NCBI GenBank assembly: GCA_905182985.1
Contig: CAJJDN010000137.1
Coordinates: forward strand, 49,841-113,840
Length of the DNA: 64,000 nucleotides
From: Paramecium sonneborni
Taxonomy: Eukaryota > Ciliophora > Oligohymenophorea > Peniculida > Parameciidae
Reading direction: 5' to 3'
Shown here: positions 51,560 to 63,253 of the stretch, piece by piece
How positions within the stretch are numbered: position 1 is the stretch's first letter
Layout: the number at the start of each line of letters is the position of its first letter
Made by a program: the position numbers and the translations under genes
Notes under the pieces: generated by a model
The model's database searches: none
What the model saw: only the letters and a program-made list of their open reading frames with translations
What the model was told of the DNA's origin: nothing

Positions 51560-52135
51560 TCAAAATTGTTTTCTTTGATTCTGCAAATTAATTTATTAAA
51601 GCATTTCATTTTTGAACTAATCCTTAAGCATTTCAAATTTGGGTATCATTTATTTTTATGAAGGGAGAGCTTAAAAAGTAACGAAATTAGTGAAAACTTA
51701 TTGATTGGGTTTGCTATGTTATGAATCTGAATCAGAATCACTTAAGCTTTCATTCATATAACTAGCCAAAGGATCCTTCTTAACTGAAAATTGCTTAGTG
51801 CTATTTTGATTATTTTATAAAGTTCCTCCAGAAGTTTCAGTATTTCTTTTGATGAAGTCTTTTTTTTCAGAGCCTTTAGAAAGTTTAACTTCGTTTTGAA
51901 TTTCAATTTATTATTGAGCTTATTATTTACAAATACTTCCCATTTTAATTTTAATAATAAAATCATAATAAAAAGAACTCTTTTTTTATTTCTCCTCGTT
52001 TTCTTATTCCACATTAGACGTTTACTTCTTGCAGAAGTTTGTTGAACACTTAGGAATCAATTTTGAATTATTTATGATTGAAACTTTCAATTCATAAGAT
52101 GGTTGAATTTAATTTTGTGAAGCAATATTCATCAT
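51560..52135 (-). CDS. Hypothetical low-complexity protein
   Basis: A 191-residue frame, no intron needed, ATG 52135 to TGA 51560-51562. It starts MMNIASQNQIQPSYELKVS, has two Cys near residue 35-40 (CSTNFC), a Lys/Glu-rich middle, a Ser/Asp patch (ESLSDSDSDS, about 140) and a Gln-rich C-terminus ending QNQRKQF. No family recognised. The Ser-Asp run could be a casein kinase 2 target. Confidence 0.62.
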
Positions 52136-53111
52136 GTTTTATCTTTCTAGAATAATTGATAGATAAAAATTTTTATAAAACTAAAAATCATAATAAAATA
52201 TTTGATTTTGATTTAGGATTAAATATCGAATAAAAACTATCAATAAAGTAAATGGAGAAGCAGCTTATTAAAAATTTAGGAGGTTTCGAGATTTTTTCAG
52301 TTGTAAGTTGAGTTGGTTTAGTTGCAATTATGATGCAATTAAATGTTATCAAATGAATTATTTTTAGAATTAAAATGATTAATAACTAATTGAAGTGAAT
52401 AAATTATTTTAAATTACATATTAGAATGCTTTTGATATTCATCAATGTTTTAAGTGTATATATAATATAATATAACATTGCTGTTATTTCCTTTTGGATA
52501 TAATATTTTATAAATCAATCAGGAGAGATAACTCTAGGCCATATAATCAAAATTTAATATATTTTATAGATATTATTCAATTAATATCATATAATCTGTT
52601 AGAACATAAATGACTTCTGAATATTGATAAAATATTTGTCTAATTGAGATATTTCTTTAAACTATAATTTAAAGAAAATCTTTAAGTATAACTCAAATCA
52701 TTGTAGTGAAATTTGACTTAAAAATTTAATTTTAAGGATATATAAAAGATTCTCTCATTAATTTAAGATTTTTAGTGTTTTTGTATCGATTAAAGTAAAT
52801 CCTTATTGATTTTCTTTACAGATTTTAAAGAGTATTTATAGATTTGATATTTTATTGATTGCTAAAAAATTAATTTCTAGCGATTTCCTTTTTTTATTAG
52901 CGGAGATGTAAAATTTAAGTAAAGGATCACTTTATTTGATTAACAAATTAATCAAAAGTAGAATTATTGCATTTTAATAATAAAGTGATAATTCTCTAAA
53001 TTTTATTATTTATAATATAATTCTTAAGAATAGAAGATAATTGAATCAACAAGGGAATATAAAGGGTAAATTGAATAAATTTATTATATAATTTTTAATT
53101 TATTATTTATT
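52136..53111. other. Intergenic A/T-rich stretch
   Basis: Divergent region of about 975 bases between the hypothetical gene (-) and the NTPDase (+). A short frame at 52252 (MEKQLIKNLGGFEIF) is soon stopped and not supported. Nothing else seen. Confidence 0.5.
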
Positions 53112-54435
53112 ATGATATATTTATTATTATTATTACTTGATATTGTTATAGCTAATAATTTGAGATTTCAAAGTAAAGGAACGATAGGAAATTTATGGAA
53201 TTTAGAAGGATTAAAATGTTATGGAGTGATGTTTGATGGAGGTAGTAGTGGTACAAGAGTATATGTTTATTAATGGAATTGTAGAGAGAGTTAAACAATG
53301 CCATATGTTTCATTAAGTGAAAAATCAATAGAGAAGAAAGTAAAACCAGGAATATCAACATTTGCATCTAAAATAAATGAAATTGCTAATTATCTTTAAC
53401 CATTAATTGATTTTGCAATAAGTAATGTTCCTTAAGAAATGATATCATATACTCCAATCATGTTAGGTGCAACAGCTGGTATGAGAATGTTGCCAATACA
53501 ATAATAGAGAGATATTATAAAATAAGTACAACATTTATTCTCTAAATCTGGATTCCTTTTTTTAAGTGAACAATGGGCTAGAGTTATAACAGGAGAAGAA
53601 GAGGTAAATTATATTTAATATTATATAGGGTGCTTATATGTGGTTATCTCTGAATTATCTACTCAATAGAATGCAGAATTAAGACTAAGTAACAACTATT
53701 GATTTAGGTGGAGCTTCAACTTAAATCTCATTCAAACCTAAGGGAAATATTGAAGATGGAATCATTGATCTTATCATACCAAATCTAAATGAATACGAAA
53801 TCTTTAGCAGTAGTTATTTACTATATGGAATGGATTAAGCTTTAATACAAATACATAAATAGTTTTAAGACAACCAAACCTTTACTATCACAACTCCATG
53901 CTATTTTAGTGGCTATTAAAATACTTATGATTATGATTCAAAATATACTGTTATTGGAGAAGGAAATTATTCAGAATGTAAAAGACTTATAAGAGAATAT
54001 CTTAATAATAATCCATAAGATTGTTAACATTCTAATTGTGGTATCAATGGTGCATATCAACCAAAAATTGATAATAGTACTACTATCTATGCTATAAGTG
54101 GAGTTTAAAGCATGGTTGATTTGTTTGGATTTGAAAATTATACACTTTCTTAATATTCAAATAAAGTTCTTAGTTTTACTTCTTTAGTTTGGTCAGATAT
54201 TCAATAAATACCTGAATATATAAATAATCTATACATTACTACAGATTATTTCTCAAGTATTTATGTTGATGAATTACTCTCTTATGGTTATGGAATCAAC
54301 AAAGATCAAATCATTTATAGTCCTGACTAAATTAATAACATTTCTCCTTCATGGACTGTTGCTGCCATGTTCTATTAACTTGCTCAAATCTAATGTTAAT
54401 ATGATAGTCCCATTTGCATTCAACTTATTAAATGA
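53112..54435 (+). CDS. Apyrase / NTPDase (GDA1-CD39 family)
   Basis: 432 residues, one 25-nt intron (53604-53628). Starts with a signal peptide or anchor (MIYLLLLLLDIVIA). The apyrase-conserved regions appear in order: ACR1 FDGGSSGTRVYVY (about 41), ACR2 LGATAGMRML (about 117), ACR3 ARVITGEEEGAYMWLSLNY (about 158), ACR4 IDLGGASTQISF (about 195), and a C-terminal ACR5-like SWTVAAMFY. The Glu of ACR3 and the Gly/Ser of ACR1 and ACR4 needed for catalysis are present. Eight or more Cys suggest a secretory, disulphide-bonded enzyme. It hydrolyses nucleoside tri- and diphosphates in the Golgi lumen or outside the cell. There is no obvious C-terminal membrane anchor before TGA 54433-54435, so it may be held by the N-terminal segment or secreted. 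Confidence 0.93.
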
Positions 54436-54707
54436 ATATTTTAATCCAATATTAAACTAATACAAAATTATAATGTTATCATTTCATTAGATAGTTATCA
54501 GATTTTCTATTTTTAGGATCTTAATTATAAAGATTTACTAAGTCTTTAGCAATTTTAACTGATTAATTTATCCAATCATTTAGCCAAGGAAATCTCTTGT
54601 AATTCAATACTTGCTAAAATAAATTATTTCTCAATCTTACATTTATTTGATCAGATAATATTAACTCCACTATAAATACTACATATTTCTTAATCTTTTA
54701 TTAATTC

Positions 54708-55367
54708 TCATTTAATGCCAATTATAAATATTAATCTACTTTAATCAGATGTAAAATTTTTACTTTAAAAGTTCTAATAATGTTATTAATAGGAAGTATT
54801 TTGGAATAATTGCTTGACGAATGAATTATTCATTTTCTTCATTTCTTTCTTCTCCTTTAATTGTTCCTTAGTCTGAGTTTGTTTTTGATACTTCATACTT
54901 TTACGAATAATAAATTTAATCATTTCTTCTCTTGTCTTCACAGCCTAAAAAAAGTTACATTTTTTATACTTGTAAGTATCTAGTGAAGATCTAGAAGAAA
55001 ATGTATTTAAGTGCCTTTTTTTAGGCCCAATAACGAAATGTTTTTTAGTAAACAAAGATCTATTCTTTAGATAAGTAATTGAGATTTTTCATGAGGAAAT
55101 CCATCATTTTATAAACTTCCTCTTGAAGTTATTCTTTATTCAAACAGATTATTTATTATTATTAATTTAGGTTAAGTAGTTTGCGTAGACGATGATTCTC
55201 TTCTGATAAGAATTAGAGTGTGGATTGGTAATGCTCTATTTAGTTAGGAATAGAGATATAATTTAATGGAATCATGTAATGTTGATAATACAATTAATGT
55301 TCTTCCTATTAGCAAATTATTTAATGCTATATACTTATTTTATTATATCGTTGTCTTCTTCTTTCAT
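54708..55367 (-). CDS. Hypothetical coiled-coil protein
   Basis: 201 residues with introns 55306-55334 (29 nt) and 25 nt at about 54928-54952, both GT...TAG. ATG 55367 encodes an 11-residue first exon. The middle contains a predicted coiled coil (IEHYQSTLQFLSEENHRLRK, then LNKEQLQEEVYKMM) with heptad leucines, an aromatic stretch (YQKTFRYWAQKKALKYIFF) and a very Lys/Glu-rich helix (TKEQLKEKKEMKKMNN). The helix and aromatic/basic stretch resemble ciliary or cytoskeletal adaptor proteins in general, but I recognise no family. The intron placement makes the frame unambiguous: without either intron it stops at TGA. Confidence 0.7.
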
Positions 55368-55490
55368 TTTTTGTTATAAGTTTGAGGATTTAAAAAAACA
55401 AGTAAGAGATTAAATTATTTAAAGATATTATTATTATATTATCATCTCATCAAATATATAAACTATTATAAATATTATTTATAAACTCAA

Positions 55491-58234
55491 ATGTCCAAAT
55501 ACCAAACTCTCTATAAAGCCATACGTAAATATCTAATGACCTTCAATAATTACCAATATTAATCATGGAAAAAGCATAACTATACTTAGTGGGCCGATCT
55601 TTCATTCAGACCATTAATTATTATTTAGATCATTTTTATCATCTTTAAATTATCAACTTTAGCTAATAATACATTAATGTGGACTATTTTTGGACTTCAG
55701 ATTTTTGTTCATTTGATCCTCTTTTCATTTGTTCCAAAAATCATTTTATATGAATCAAAATTTTTGTAGATTGTACCTTTAATTTAGCAAGAATGTCTTT
55801 ATATCCTTTGTTACTTTGTTTTAGATGAAAGCTACCTTATCTTTTACACTACTATTTGTGTAATCTTTCAAAGCATGTACTTAACAATCTTATGTAAGGG
55901 ATTTGCTATACTTATTTTTTATATTTAAACTTTCTTTTTTTCCAATATTTCCACTTTTGAAGGATTATATCTTACCATCGCTCTCTTAATTATGTAAATC
56001 ATAAGAAAAGAACTTTAATAAATGTAGCATTTCAACAATTTATAAGCTTTATTTTTAATTATTGATTCTACGCCTTAAGCTATGTGTATTGCTCATAAAG
56101 ATAAAAATTGGTTACTCTATTCCAACAAAGTATTTGATAATTTAGCTTATAAATTAGAAAGTACAAATCATTCAGAAACTGATTAATCTCCAGAAAAAAC
56201 AGCAACTAACAATTCTACTAAAAATTAACTAAGTTTTTTGTAAAATTTGTAATTAGATGAATTAAATAATAATTAAAAGTCTGCCCAATTTGATTTGGAT
56301 GATGATGATCTATATATTGATGATCAGTGTAAAATAAAGAATGTAATATATAACAAAGATAAAAACACAATTTAATCTACGAGAACATTTTTTAATGAAA
56401 CTTCAACAGATAGACCTAAAAATCATGTATAATTTTAAAAGTTTTTCCAATCATTTAAAAATCCTGAAGATGAATCTATAATAAAAAAAACATTTACATC
56501 AGATGTAACTATGAAAATTGAAGTTAATAATCCTCCTTAATTGTATTTGTCATCAGCAGGAAAAAAGAGTCCACGTAAAAAATCTAATATTCCAAATAAA
56601 GTACCTAAACCATATATGACTCCAAGTAGAAAAATATCTGCAGATTGTTTATTAAGTAGTAAGGAGGGTAGGAGTTCAGGTCATAAGTAATCTCTATTGG
56701 ATTAAGATGTAAATATGATAAATAAATCGAAACCTATATATGTTCACAAAATGAAATTCTTAATTAATGTATTAGAAAACTGTAAATTTTTTGATAATGA
56801 TGATGAATTACAAATATATTTCATTCATGAGGTGAATTAAATTCTTTTAAAAGCTAAATTAAAAAAATTAGAATCAATAAAAAAGAATCTATTAAGATCT
56901 ATCTCTCATGAATTACTCACAAATTTAAATGCTGTATTTGGATTCATCAAACAAAGTTAGGATAGATTATTAAAACAAGAATCTTGTCATTTGTAATTAG
57001 AATAAGCATTAAGTTATACAAAATTACAACTATATAAGATATATGATTTCTTTGATTATAGAGATATTTTAGAGGATAGTTTTTAATTGAAATAAGATTA
57101 ATTTGATATAAACACAGTAATTTTGGAATGTGTAGATTTGTTTAGAAATTAGATTGAAAGGAAATCCTTATTAATTAATGTAAAATTACCTGAAAGTTCT
57201 TATATTATAAGTGGAGATAGATAAAGAATATGTTAAGTACTATTAAATTTGATTGGAAATTCAATTCGTTTTACTTATAAAGGAGGAATTAGTATAATAG
57301 TTCAAAAATAAGAATATATAGAGTCAATGGAAGGGATTGATGTAAATTCTTGTATTTTAGAAGATAGTAATAATTTACTTGAAGTATAAGTGAATGATAC
57401 AGGAATAGGTATGACAGAAGATGAGTTAAGTATTTTAAGAAAAAAGGTATAATTTTAAATTTAGAGTAGCTACATTTAACTGATGAAGATGAAAAAGTAT
57501 CTAAACATTCAGTTGGTATTGGATTAGGATTATCAGTTAGCAAACAAATAATAAAGTTAATGGCACCAAAAAATTAAAATTATCTCTCTGTTGAATCTAC
57601 AAAAGATGAAGGAACACGATTTAATTTTGTTTTAAATTACTTTTAAGAATCTAATCAAAATTGTAATTCTTTATAAAAATCTAATAATCATATTATTCCA
57701 TATTTAGATGCTCAAAGTACTTAATAAGTTCGTGTTATGAATTATAATAAATGTAATAATATTCAAATAACAAATAAAGGTTGTTAATCAGAAATGTAGA
57801 TTGATATACTTTTAAATTCATGCAATTGTAAAATAGTTTTAATTGTTGATGATGAAGAATTTAATATTGAAGTTCTTTCACATATGGTTTAATAATTAGG
57901 ATTTAATATAGATTCAGCATTTAATGGTAAATAAGCTTTAGAAAAGGTGTAAACATAATTACTTAAAAGATGTAATAAATTAAATTGTGTTGGGTATAAT
58001 TGTATATTAATGGATATTAATATGCCTATGATGAATGGATGGGAGACTGTTTAAAGAATAAGACAAATAGAAAATGAAATTCATCTTACCAGAACTATTC
58101 CAGTTATTGCAGTTACAGGTTTCTGTAGTATTAAAGATTAATAAAAGAGCATTAATGAAGGATTTAATAGTGTCTTAATAAAACCTGCTACAAAAGAGAA
58201 ATTAATCGAAACTTTTAATCATCTAAGCATCTGA
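55491..58234 (+). CDS. Membrane hybrid histidine kinase
   Basis: 906 residues with one 23-nt intron (57447-57469; an earlier TAG at nt 18 of the intron is skipped, since only the later one restores the frame). About residues 45-190 hold five or six membrane segments. A Ser/Lys/Asn-rich linker follows (about 230-430). The kinase core has the H-box SISHELLTNLN (His about 470), N-box LLNLIGNSIRF, G1 NDTGIGM and G2 VGIGLGLSVS. A C-terminal receiver domain has IVLIVDDEEFN, the phosphoacceptor Asp in ILMDINMPMMNGWE, AVTGF and the Lys in LIKPA. All key residues are present, so phosphotransfer from His to the receiver Asp should work. Such hybrid kinases are numerous in ciliates. The input signal is unknown. 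The next step would need a phosphotransfer protein, not seen here. Confidence 0.94.
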
Positions 58235-58324
58235 TTATTTGTTCTTTAAATATTTACTTTTTAAGTTGTAAATTATAGATGTTAATTTAATTTATTCACA
58301 AAATTTATATTAATAAAATTAACA

Positions 58325-59027
58325 ATGTCATCACTTGTCAAAAAGTCTAAGGATACATACGATTTACTGATCAAACTATTACTTATTGGAAATTCTGGTG
58401 TTGGCAAAACTTAAATATTATTGAGATACACAGAAAATCAATTTAAAAATTCATGTCTTAGTACAATAGGTATTTTTCAACACTTTCCAATCTATAAGGA
58501 ATCGATTTTAAAATCAAAAAAATATAAGTTGATGATAAAGTGATCAAAATGTAAATTTGGGATACGGCTGGATAAGAGCGATATTAAACAATCACTTAAA
58601 CATATTACAAAGGAGCTATGGGAATAATACTTGTCTTTGCTGTCAATGATTAAGAAACTTTTAATGATATTGATAAATGGATGAATCAAATTAAATAACA
58701 TGCAAGTGACAACATCATTAAAGTATTAATAGGTTAATTTATAATATTATTATTTTAGGAAATAAAGCAGATCTTCCAGAAAGAAGTATTACTTATGATT
58801 AAGCTATCAAATTAGCATAAAAATATAATATGCCTTACTTTGAAACTAGTGCAAAGGAAGGAACTAACATTAATGATACCTTTCTATAAATTGCAAAACT
58901 CATTAAAGAATAAACAGATAAAATTCCATAACAATAATAACATTAATAATAAAATAGTTCATTTAATAAATTAAGTCCTACTCAAAATCAAGATTCATAA
59001 AAATAAGATTAACCTATGTGTTGTTGA
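58325..59027 (+). CDS. Rab-family small GTPase
   Basis: 215 residues; introns 58470-58498 (29 nt, ends AAG) and 58733-58758 (26 nt, ends TAG). All GTPase motifs are present: P-loop GNSGVGKT (about 22-29; Thr in place of the usual S/T is fine), switch I STIGIDFKIKKI, switch II WDTAGQERYQTI with catalytic Gln encoded by TAA, NKAD, and ETSAKEG. The hypervariable tail is Gln-rich and ends CC, the double-Cys geranylgeranylation signal. Sequence around switch II and GIDFKI is closest in feel to the Rab1/Rab8/Rab13 exocytic group. Rab proteins recruit effectors to transport vesicles. A divergent GTPase follows 240 bases downstream on the same strand, possibly from an old tandem duplication. Confidence 0.95.
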
Positions 59028-59264
59028 TCCATCTTTTTTGACTTTTAATACACTTATTTCAATATTATTCATTTAGTATTTCTATTTTTACTATTCATAG
59101 ATTATCTTTTTTATTCTTCTCTTCTCATTTTTACTTTATTATTATTACTTATTACTATAATTCCTATTTATAATTTCTGATGTAAATTAATTACTTAAAA
59201 ATAAGTTAAAGAAAATGCATTGTTTATTATCATCTTGTTAAATTTAATAAATTATAAAATTCAT

Positions 59265-59941
59265 ATGCAATTTAACAAATCCCATAAATAACCATAAAAT
59301 AAGGTTAAAATTACAGTTGTTGGAAATATGGGAGTTGGAAAAACTTAAATAATTAATAGGTTTTGTGACTACCTTAATTCCAATTAATATGTAGAATCTC
59401 AAGATATCCCCTTAAATCTATTAAAAGCAAGAGATTTTCAATCAAAATCTATTGTTCTCAAAAATAAAAATTTCATTTTAAATCTATAAGATACCTCAGG
59501 TGATAAAAAATTCTAAGTAGTAACAGAAGTTTTCATAAAAGGTGCAAATGCAGTGATAATTGTATTTGATCAACAATAACTTTCCTCTTTTTACGATGTT
59601 AAATATTGGATTAATTTAATCAATAAAATAGACTCTAAAGTTTAACATAAAATTTTAATTGGTACACTATTTGATTAGATTTAGGAAATAAATGTGATTT
59701 AGAAAAGTTATTTAAAGAAAATGAGTTGTAATAATTAATAAATGAAGAAAATTTATTATATTACGAAACCTCAGTTAAAGAAAATATTAACATTGAGGTT
59801 GTTATATTAAAAATTGTGGAATTAGTTTCAGAAGATTATCCTACAAGTGATGAAATTTAGTAATTGAGTTCAATCATTCTAGAAGAACATAAAAAATCTA
59901 AAATAAGAGATTCTTGTTGTGCAAATTGTATAATTATGTGA
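59265..59941 (+). CDS. Divergent Rab-like small GTPase
   Basis: 217 residues with one 23-nt intron (59662-59684) at the same relative site as the second intron of the Rab gene, just before NKxD. P-loop GNMGVGKT is intact, and NKCDLE and ETSVKE (in place of SAK) are recognisable. Switch I has no clear Thr motif. Switch II reads LQDTSGDKKF, lacking both the Ala and the catalytic Gln of DTAGQ, so GTP hydrolysis may be slow. The C-terminus ends CCANCIIM, where the last four residues (CIIM) fit a CaaX box rather than the CC of the neighbour. Same strand and similar intron position argue for common origin with the upstream Rab. Confidence 0.85.
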
Positions 59942-60537
59942 TGAATAATCATATTATTTAGAATTATAAAAAAATATTGATCAAATTTAATAAATATTTT
60001 TTGCATAATTATTTGATAAAGATTAAAAACTTTCTCTCTAGATTATTATTTACATTCTAAATTCATCTAAAAAAAGTTAGATATTTAAATATATATTTTC
60101 TTAAATACATTATCGTTAGAATTAATGAGATTTAAATTTAAGGATAATGTATTTCTTTCTAAGAAAGTATGTACTTTAGACATAATTATTAATTTAATTT
60201 TAACATAATAAATTAATTTATAACATTTTAAAGTCAATAATCTAATATTTATACTAACGTCCACACATGTAATATTATAGAAGAATAATTAAACTTTAAA
60301 GTGTGAAGTTAGTTTGAATAAAATATTTTTAGATTATGCAATCAAATCTTCTTTTCAAGAACTTGTTTTTAAGTTAAAACATATTTTCATTGCCTATTCT
60401 AATTTAATAATTCATCAACATGCAAAAGATTTATTAATTAAAATAAGGATAGAATTAAAATAAAATTAGAAAAAGTTAGAATGAGTATAAAAGTAATATG
60501 ACTTTCTTAAATATTTATAGAATATAATATTAGAATT
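59942..60537. other. Intergenic stretch
   Basis: About 600 bases of A/T-rich sequence between two plus-strand genes. No frame or RNA recognised. Confidence 0.5.
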
Positions 60538-61821
60538 ATGAGAGTACTAATCTTGATTTTAATAGTACAATTTTGCAATTGCGAATAATTTATGCAAATT
60601 GACATTTGTTAATAACCTTGGGAACATAATTTCACATAAAAAAAAATAAATTAAACCTTATAACTAAAGGTTAACAAATCAGAAGAACTTCGATATGTAA
60701 TGATCGAATTATTTGTTCTATCAAAAAAACACTAGGTAAATCTACTATTATTGTAATCTTATAAAGAAGCTCCTTGTTATGAGAATAATTCATCCAGAAA
60801 ATAAATTAGATTTGAAAATGCTGACTTGTATGGGTATTTAATTCAATATTTATAATTAGAAAATAATAATAAAAAAAATATCACTACATAATCTTAGATT
60901 AGGAAAATAAGACTGAAATTAATTAGTATTTAGTTATTCTAACAAATCAAACTACTTCATATAAGTTGGTTATAAAGAATTTACATTCGAGACCATGTCC
61001 AAATAATTGTACTAATAATGGCATTTGTAAAGTATCAATATGATAAAAAATAGGATGGTATATGTATATGTAAATCTGGATATCTAGATGGTGATTGTTC
61101 AGAAAAAGGATTACTTATTCCTCCATTTTAATAGTTTAAATAAAAAAATATTGATCAATAATTTAAATACATTTACACATAGTTTAACTTTACTCCTGGA
61201 TTCAAATTGAGTATTAAATTTTCAGAATAATGGTAGAACAAGACTGATGTAAGAGTTCAAATCTTAATATCGTAATAATTCAATTTACCTTCTAATTTTA
61301 ATAATACTTATGATGAAATAATAAATGTCAATAAGACACTCCAATATTAAATAATATCAAATATTGATCAAATTGATAACTAAAGAATGTAAAGTGTCTA
61401 AAACTAATCTTATTTTTTAGTAATCAAAATAATTTCTTAAAAAAGAGCAAAATGTTGTTTATCTATTGATTTTTAGGAATTAGAAAACATAGATGATTAT
61501 GAAAAAATAATGAAAATTCTATTACTTTTTTTTTTAATTACACTCATTTTGTTTTGTTTTGGCATATTTGGATATATTTGTTTTAGAATGAAATAATAAA
61601 ATGAGAATTTATATTAATCTCCAAATTCTGATGATTTATTAAACTTTAAAGAATGCCCTATATGCTTAGATAATTTTGAAATGGATTAATTAAATAGCTT
61701 GATTAAATTGAGATGTAAACACATATTTCATAGCGAATGTTTAAGAATTTGGAGGACATATTAGATTACCGATAATCGATTAGAATTAATCTGTCCTTGT
61801 TGTAGATAACTAATAGAATGA
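60538..61821 (+). CDS. EGF-TM-RING membrane protein
   Basis: 411 residues with introns 60834-60859 (26 nt) and 61032-61053 (22 nt), both ending TAG; without them the EGF cysteines fall in another frame. N-terminal signal peptide (MRVLILILIVQFCNC), a luminal or extracellular region, an EGF-like module with cysteine spacing C-x3-C-x5-C-x4-C-x1-C-x8-C (about 145-172), a second beta-rich region, one transmembrane helix (about 318-345, LLLFFLITLILFCFGIFGY) and a cytosolic C-terminal RING finger (CPIC, CKHIFHSEC, CPCC; about 360-408). This layout is a membrane E3 ubiquitin ligase. It faces a paralogue on the opposite strand, the stops only 109 bases apart. Confidence 0.88.
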
Positions 61822-61930
61822 TTTCTGTTGTAGTTGAAATTTATTTATCTTTTGTAATCTATCAATTGTTATATTGTTGGAAATTAATTTAAGTACATAA
61901 ATAAAATATTCATTTATTGGGTTCTTCCGT

Positions 61931-63253
61931 TCAATCAATTATTATTTAAGGACATGTTGGACATAACCCAAAATTTTAATTCTTATCAAAGAATTTAATT
62001 AGACATTTCTTATGTAATAGATGGTTATTTTAACAAACTATAGATTTATAAATAGCATTCCTTATTATCAGTCTTTTTTAACATAATGTACAAATTTCAT
62101 CATCAGAAAATGACTGAACTTTTGTATATTTATTTTCAAATTTTTTTTTTGTCAAATGTTTTTTTAAACAAATAATTCCAAAAATGAAGATGATTATGAA
62201 GCCAAAAATACTTAATGGTATAATCCATTTTAAATACTCCTGTTTGTCTATTTAATCCTAACGCTTTTATAATAAAATAGATATTTAGGTATTGGGGATA
62301 GAACATAAAACTGCTATGACTAATTTAGCAGGTATCTGTTTATTTAATAAAAAATTATTTTATTATAATAAATCTGAATTGTCATCATCAGTATCTTCAT
62401 TGAGATGATCATCATCATCATCAAGATCTTTAAGACCTTTTGAACTAATTATTTATTTAAGAGGGTAGGATGTATTAAATTTCTCATAGTAATCATAATA
62501 CTATAAAGTAGGGATATGGATAAATGAAGAGATAATCTCTAAAATAGTAAGATTTTATTAGCTGTTAGTCTAATATATATAACATGAAAAGATTACATAA
62601 AATATTAAATTTAATTCCTTTGACTTTTCTTGTTATTTATAATATAAAAAAGTTACATAATTAGATAGGCTTAGATTTTACTAAGTCTAAATTTCTAATT
62701 CTATTGCTTTAAATTAACAATCTATTCCTATATAATTAGAACTACAAAGACATTTTCCTTAAAAGCATTTTCCATTGTTATTGCAATCATTGAAACATTT
62801 CTATTCATTGGTACCTGTTAATATAAGATTAAAGGTAATAGAGATATTACTAAGAATAGTAATAAATTTAAGATGAGGAAAGTTTTGAATAATTAAATTG
62901 TGATTTTATCTTTTAAGTACATAACTAAAAGATTAATAGAATAAATACCTATTGTAATCCATATCTCTAAATTGAATAGTTTAGTTGATTTAAGAAGTTG
63001 GAAAATGTTCATTATATAAAAGAGCTATACTTGATTTGTCACTTGAAGTTTACTGAAACTCAACAATTAGAAAAATAAAGCCATCTCCTTCTATTTAAAG
63101 AGTTGTATTAAAATTGGAAGTCGGATTAAATTATGAGATGGTTTGATTTATTAATTTAATCATTGGCGTTGATTATGTAACAGATAAAAGGTGTGTGATT
63201 GTTTCAAAAAAAAGGAGATTGAAAATGATAATGTATGATAGTAGTAGGTTCAT
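61931..63253 (-). CDS. EGF-TM-RING membrane protein, paralogue
   Basis: 440 residues in one intron-free frame, ATG 63253 to TGA 61931-61933. Same order as its plus-strand neighbour: signal peptide (MNLLLSYIIIFNLLFF), beta-rich lumenal part, an EGF module with identical cysteine spacing (CFNDC...GKC...KCLC...GIDC, about 148-175), a second lumenal region with an acidic run (DLDDDDDHLNEDTDDDN), a transmembrane helix (IIPLSIFGFIIIFIFGIIC, about 340-358) and a C-terminal RING-H2-like finger (CTLC, CQNNHLLHKKC, CPTC). Unlike the paralogue it has no introns, which suggests either intron loss or retro-copying, or intron gain in the other. Probable E3 ubiquitin ligase of a membrane. Confidence 0.85.

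Noticed and set aside
23589..63253. Frequent TAA and TAG in conserved genes, at first suggesting pseudogenes
   Set aside because: They fall at conserved Gln positions (for example the Rab DTAGQ), and true breaks occur only at TGA. The ciliate code explains them.
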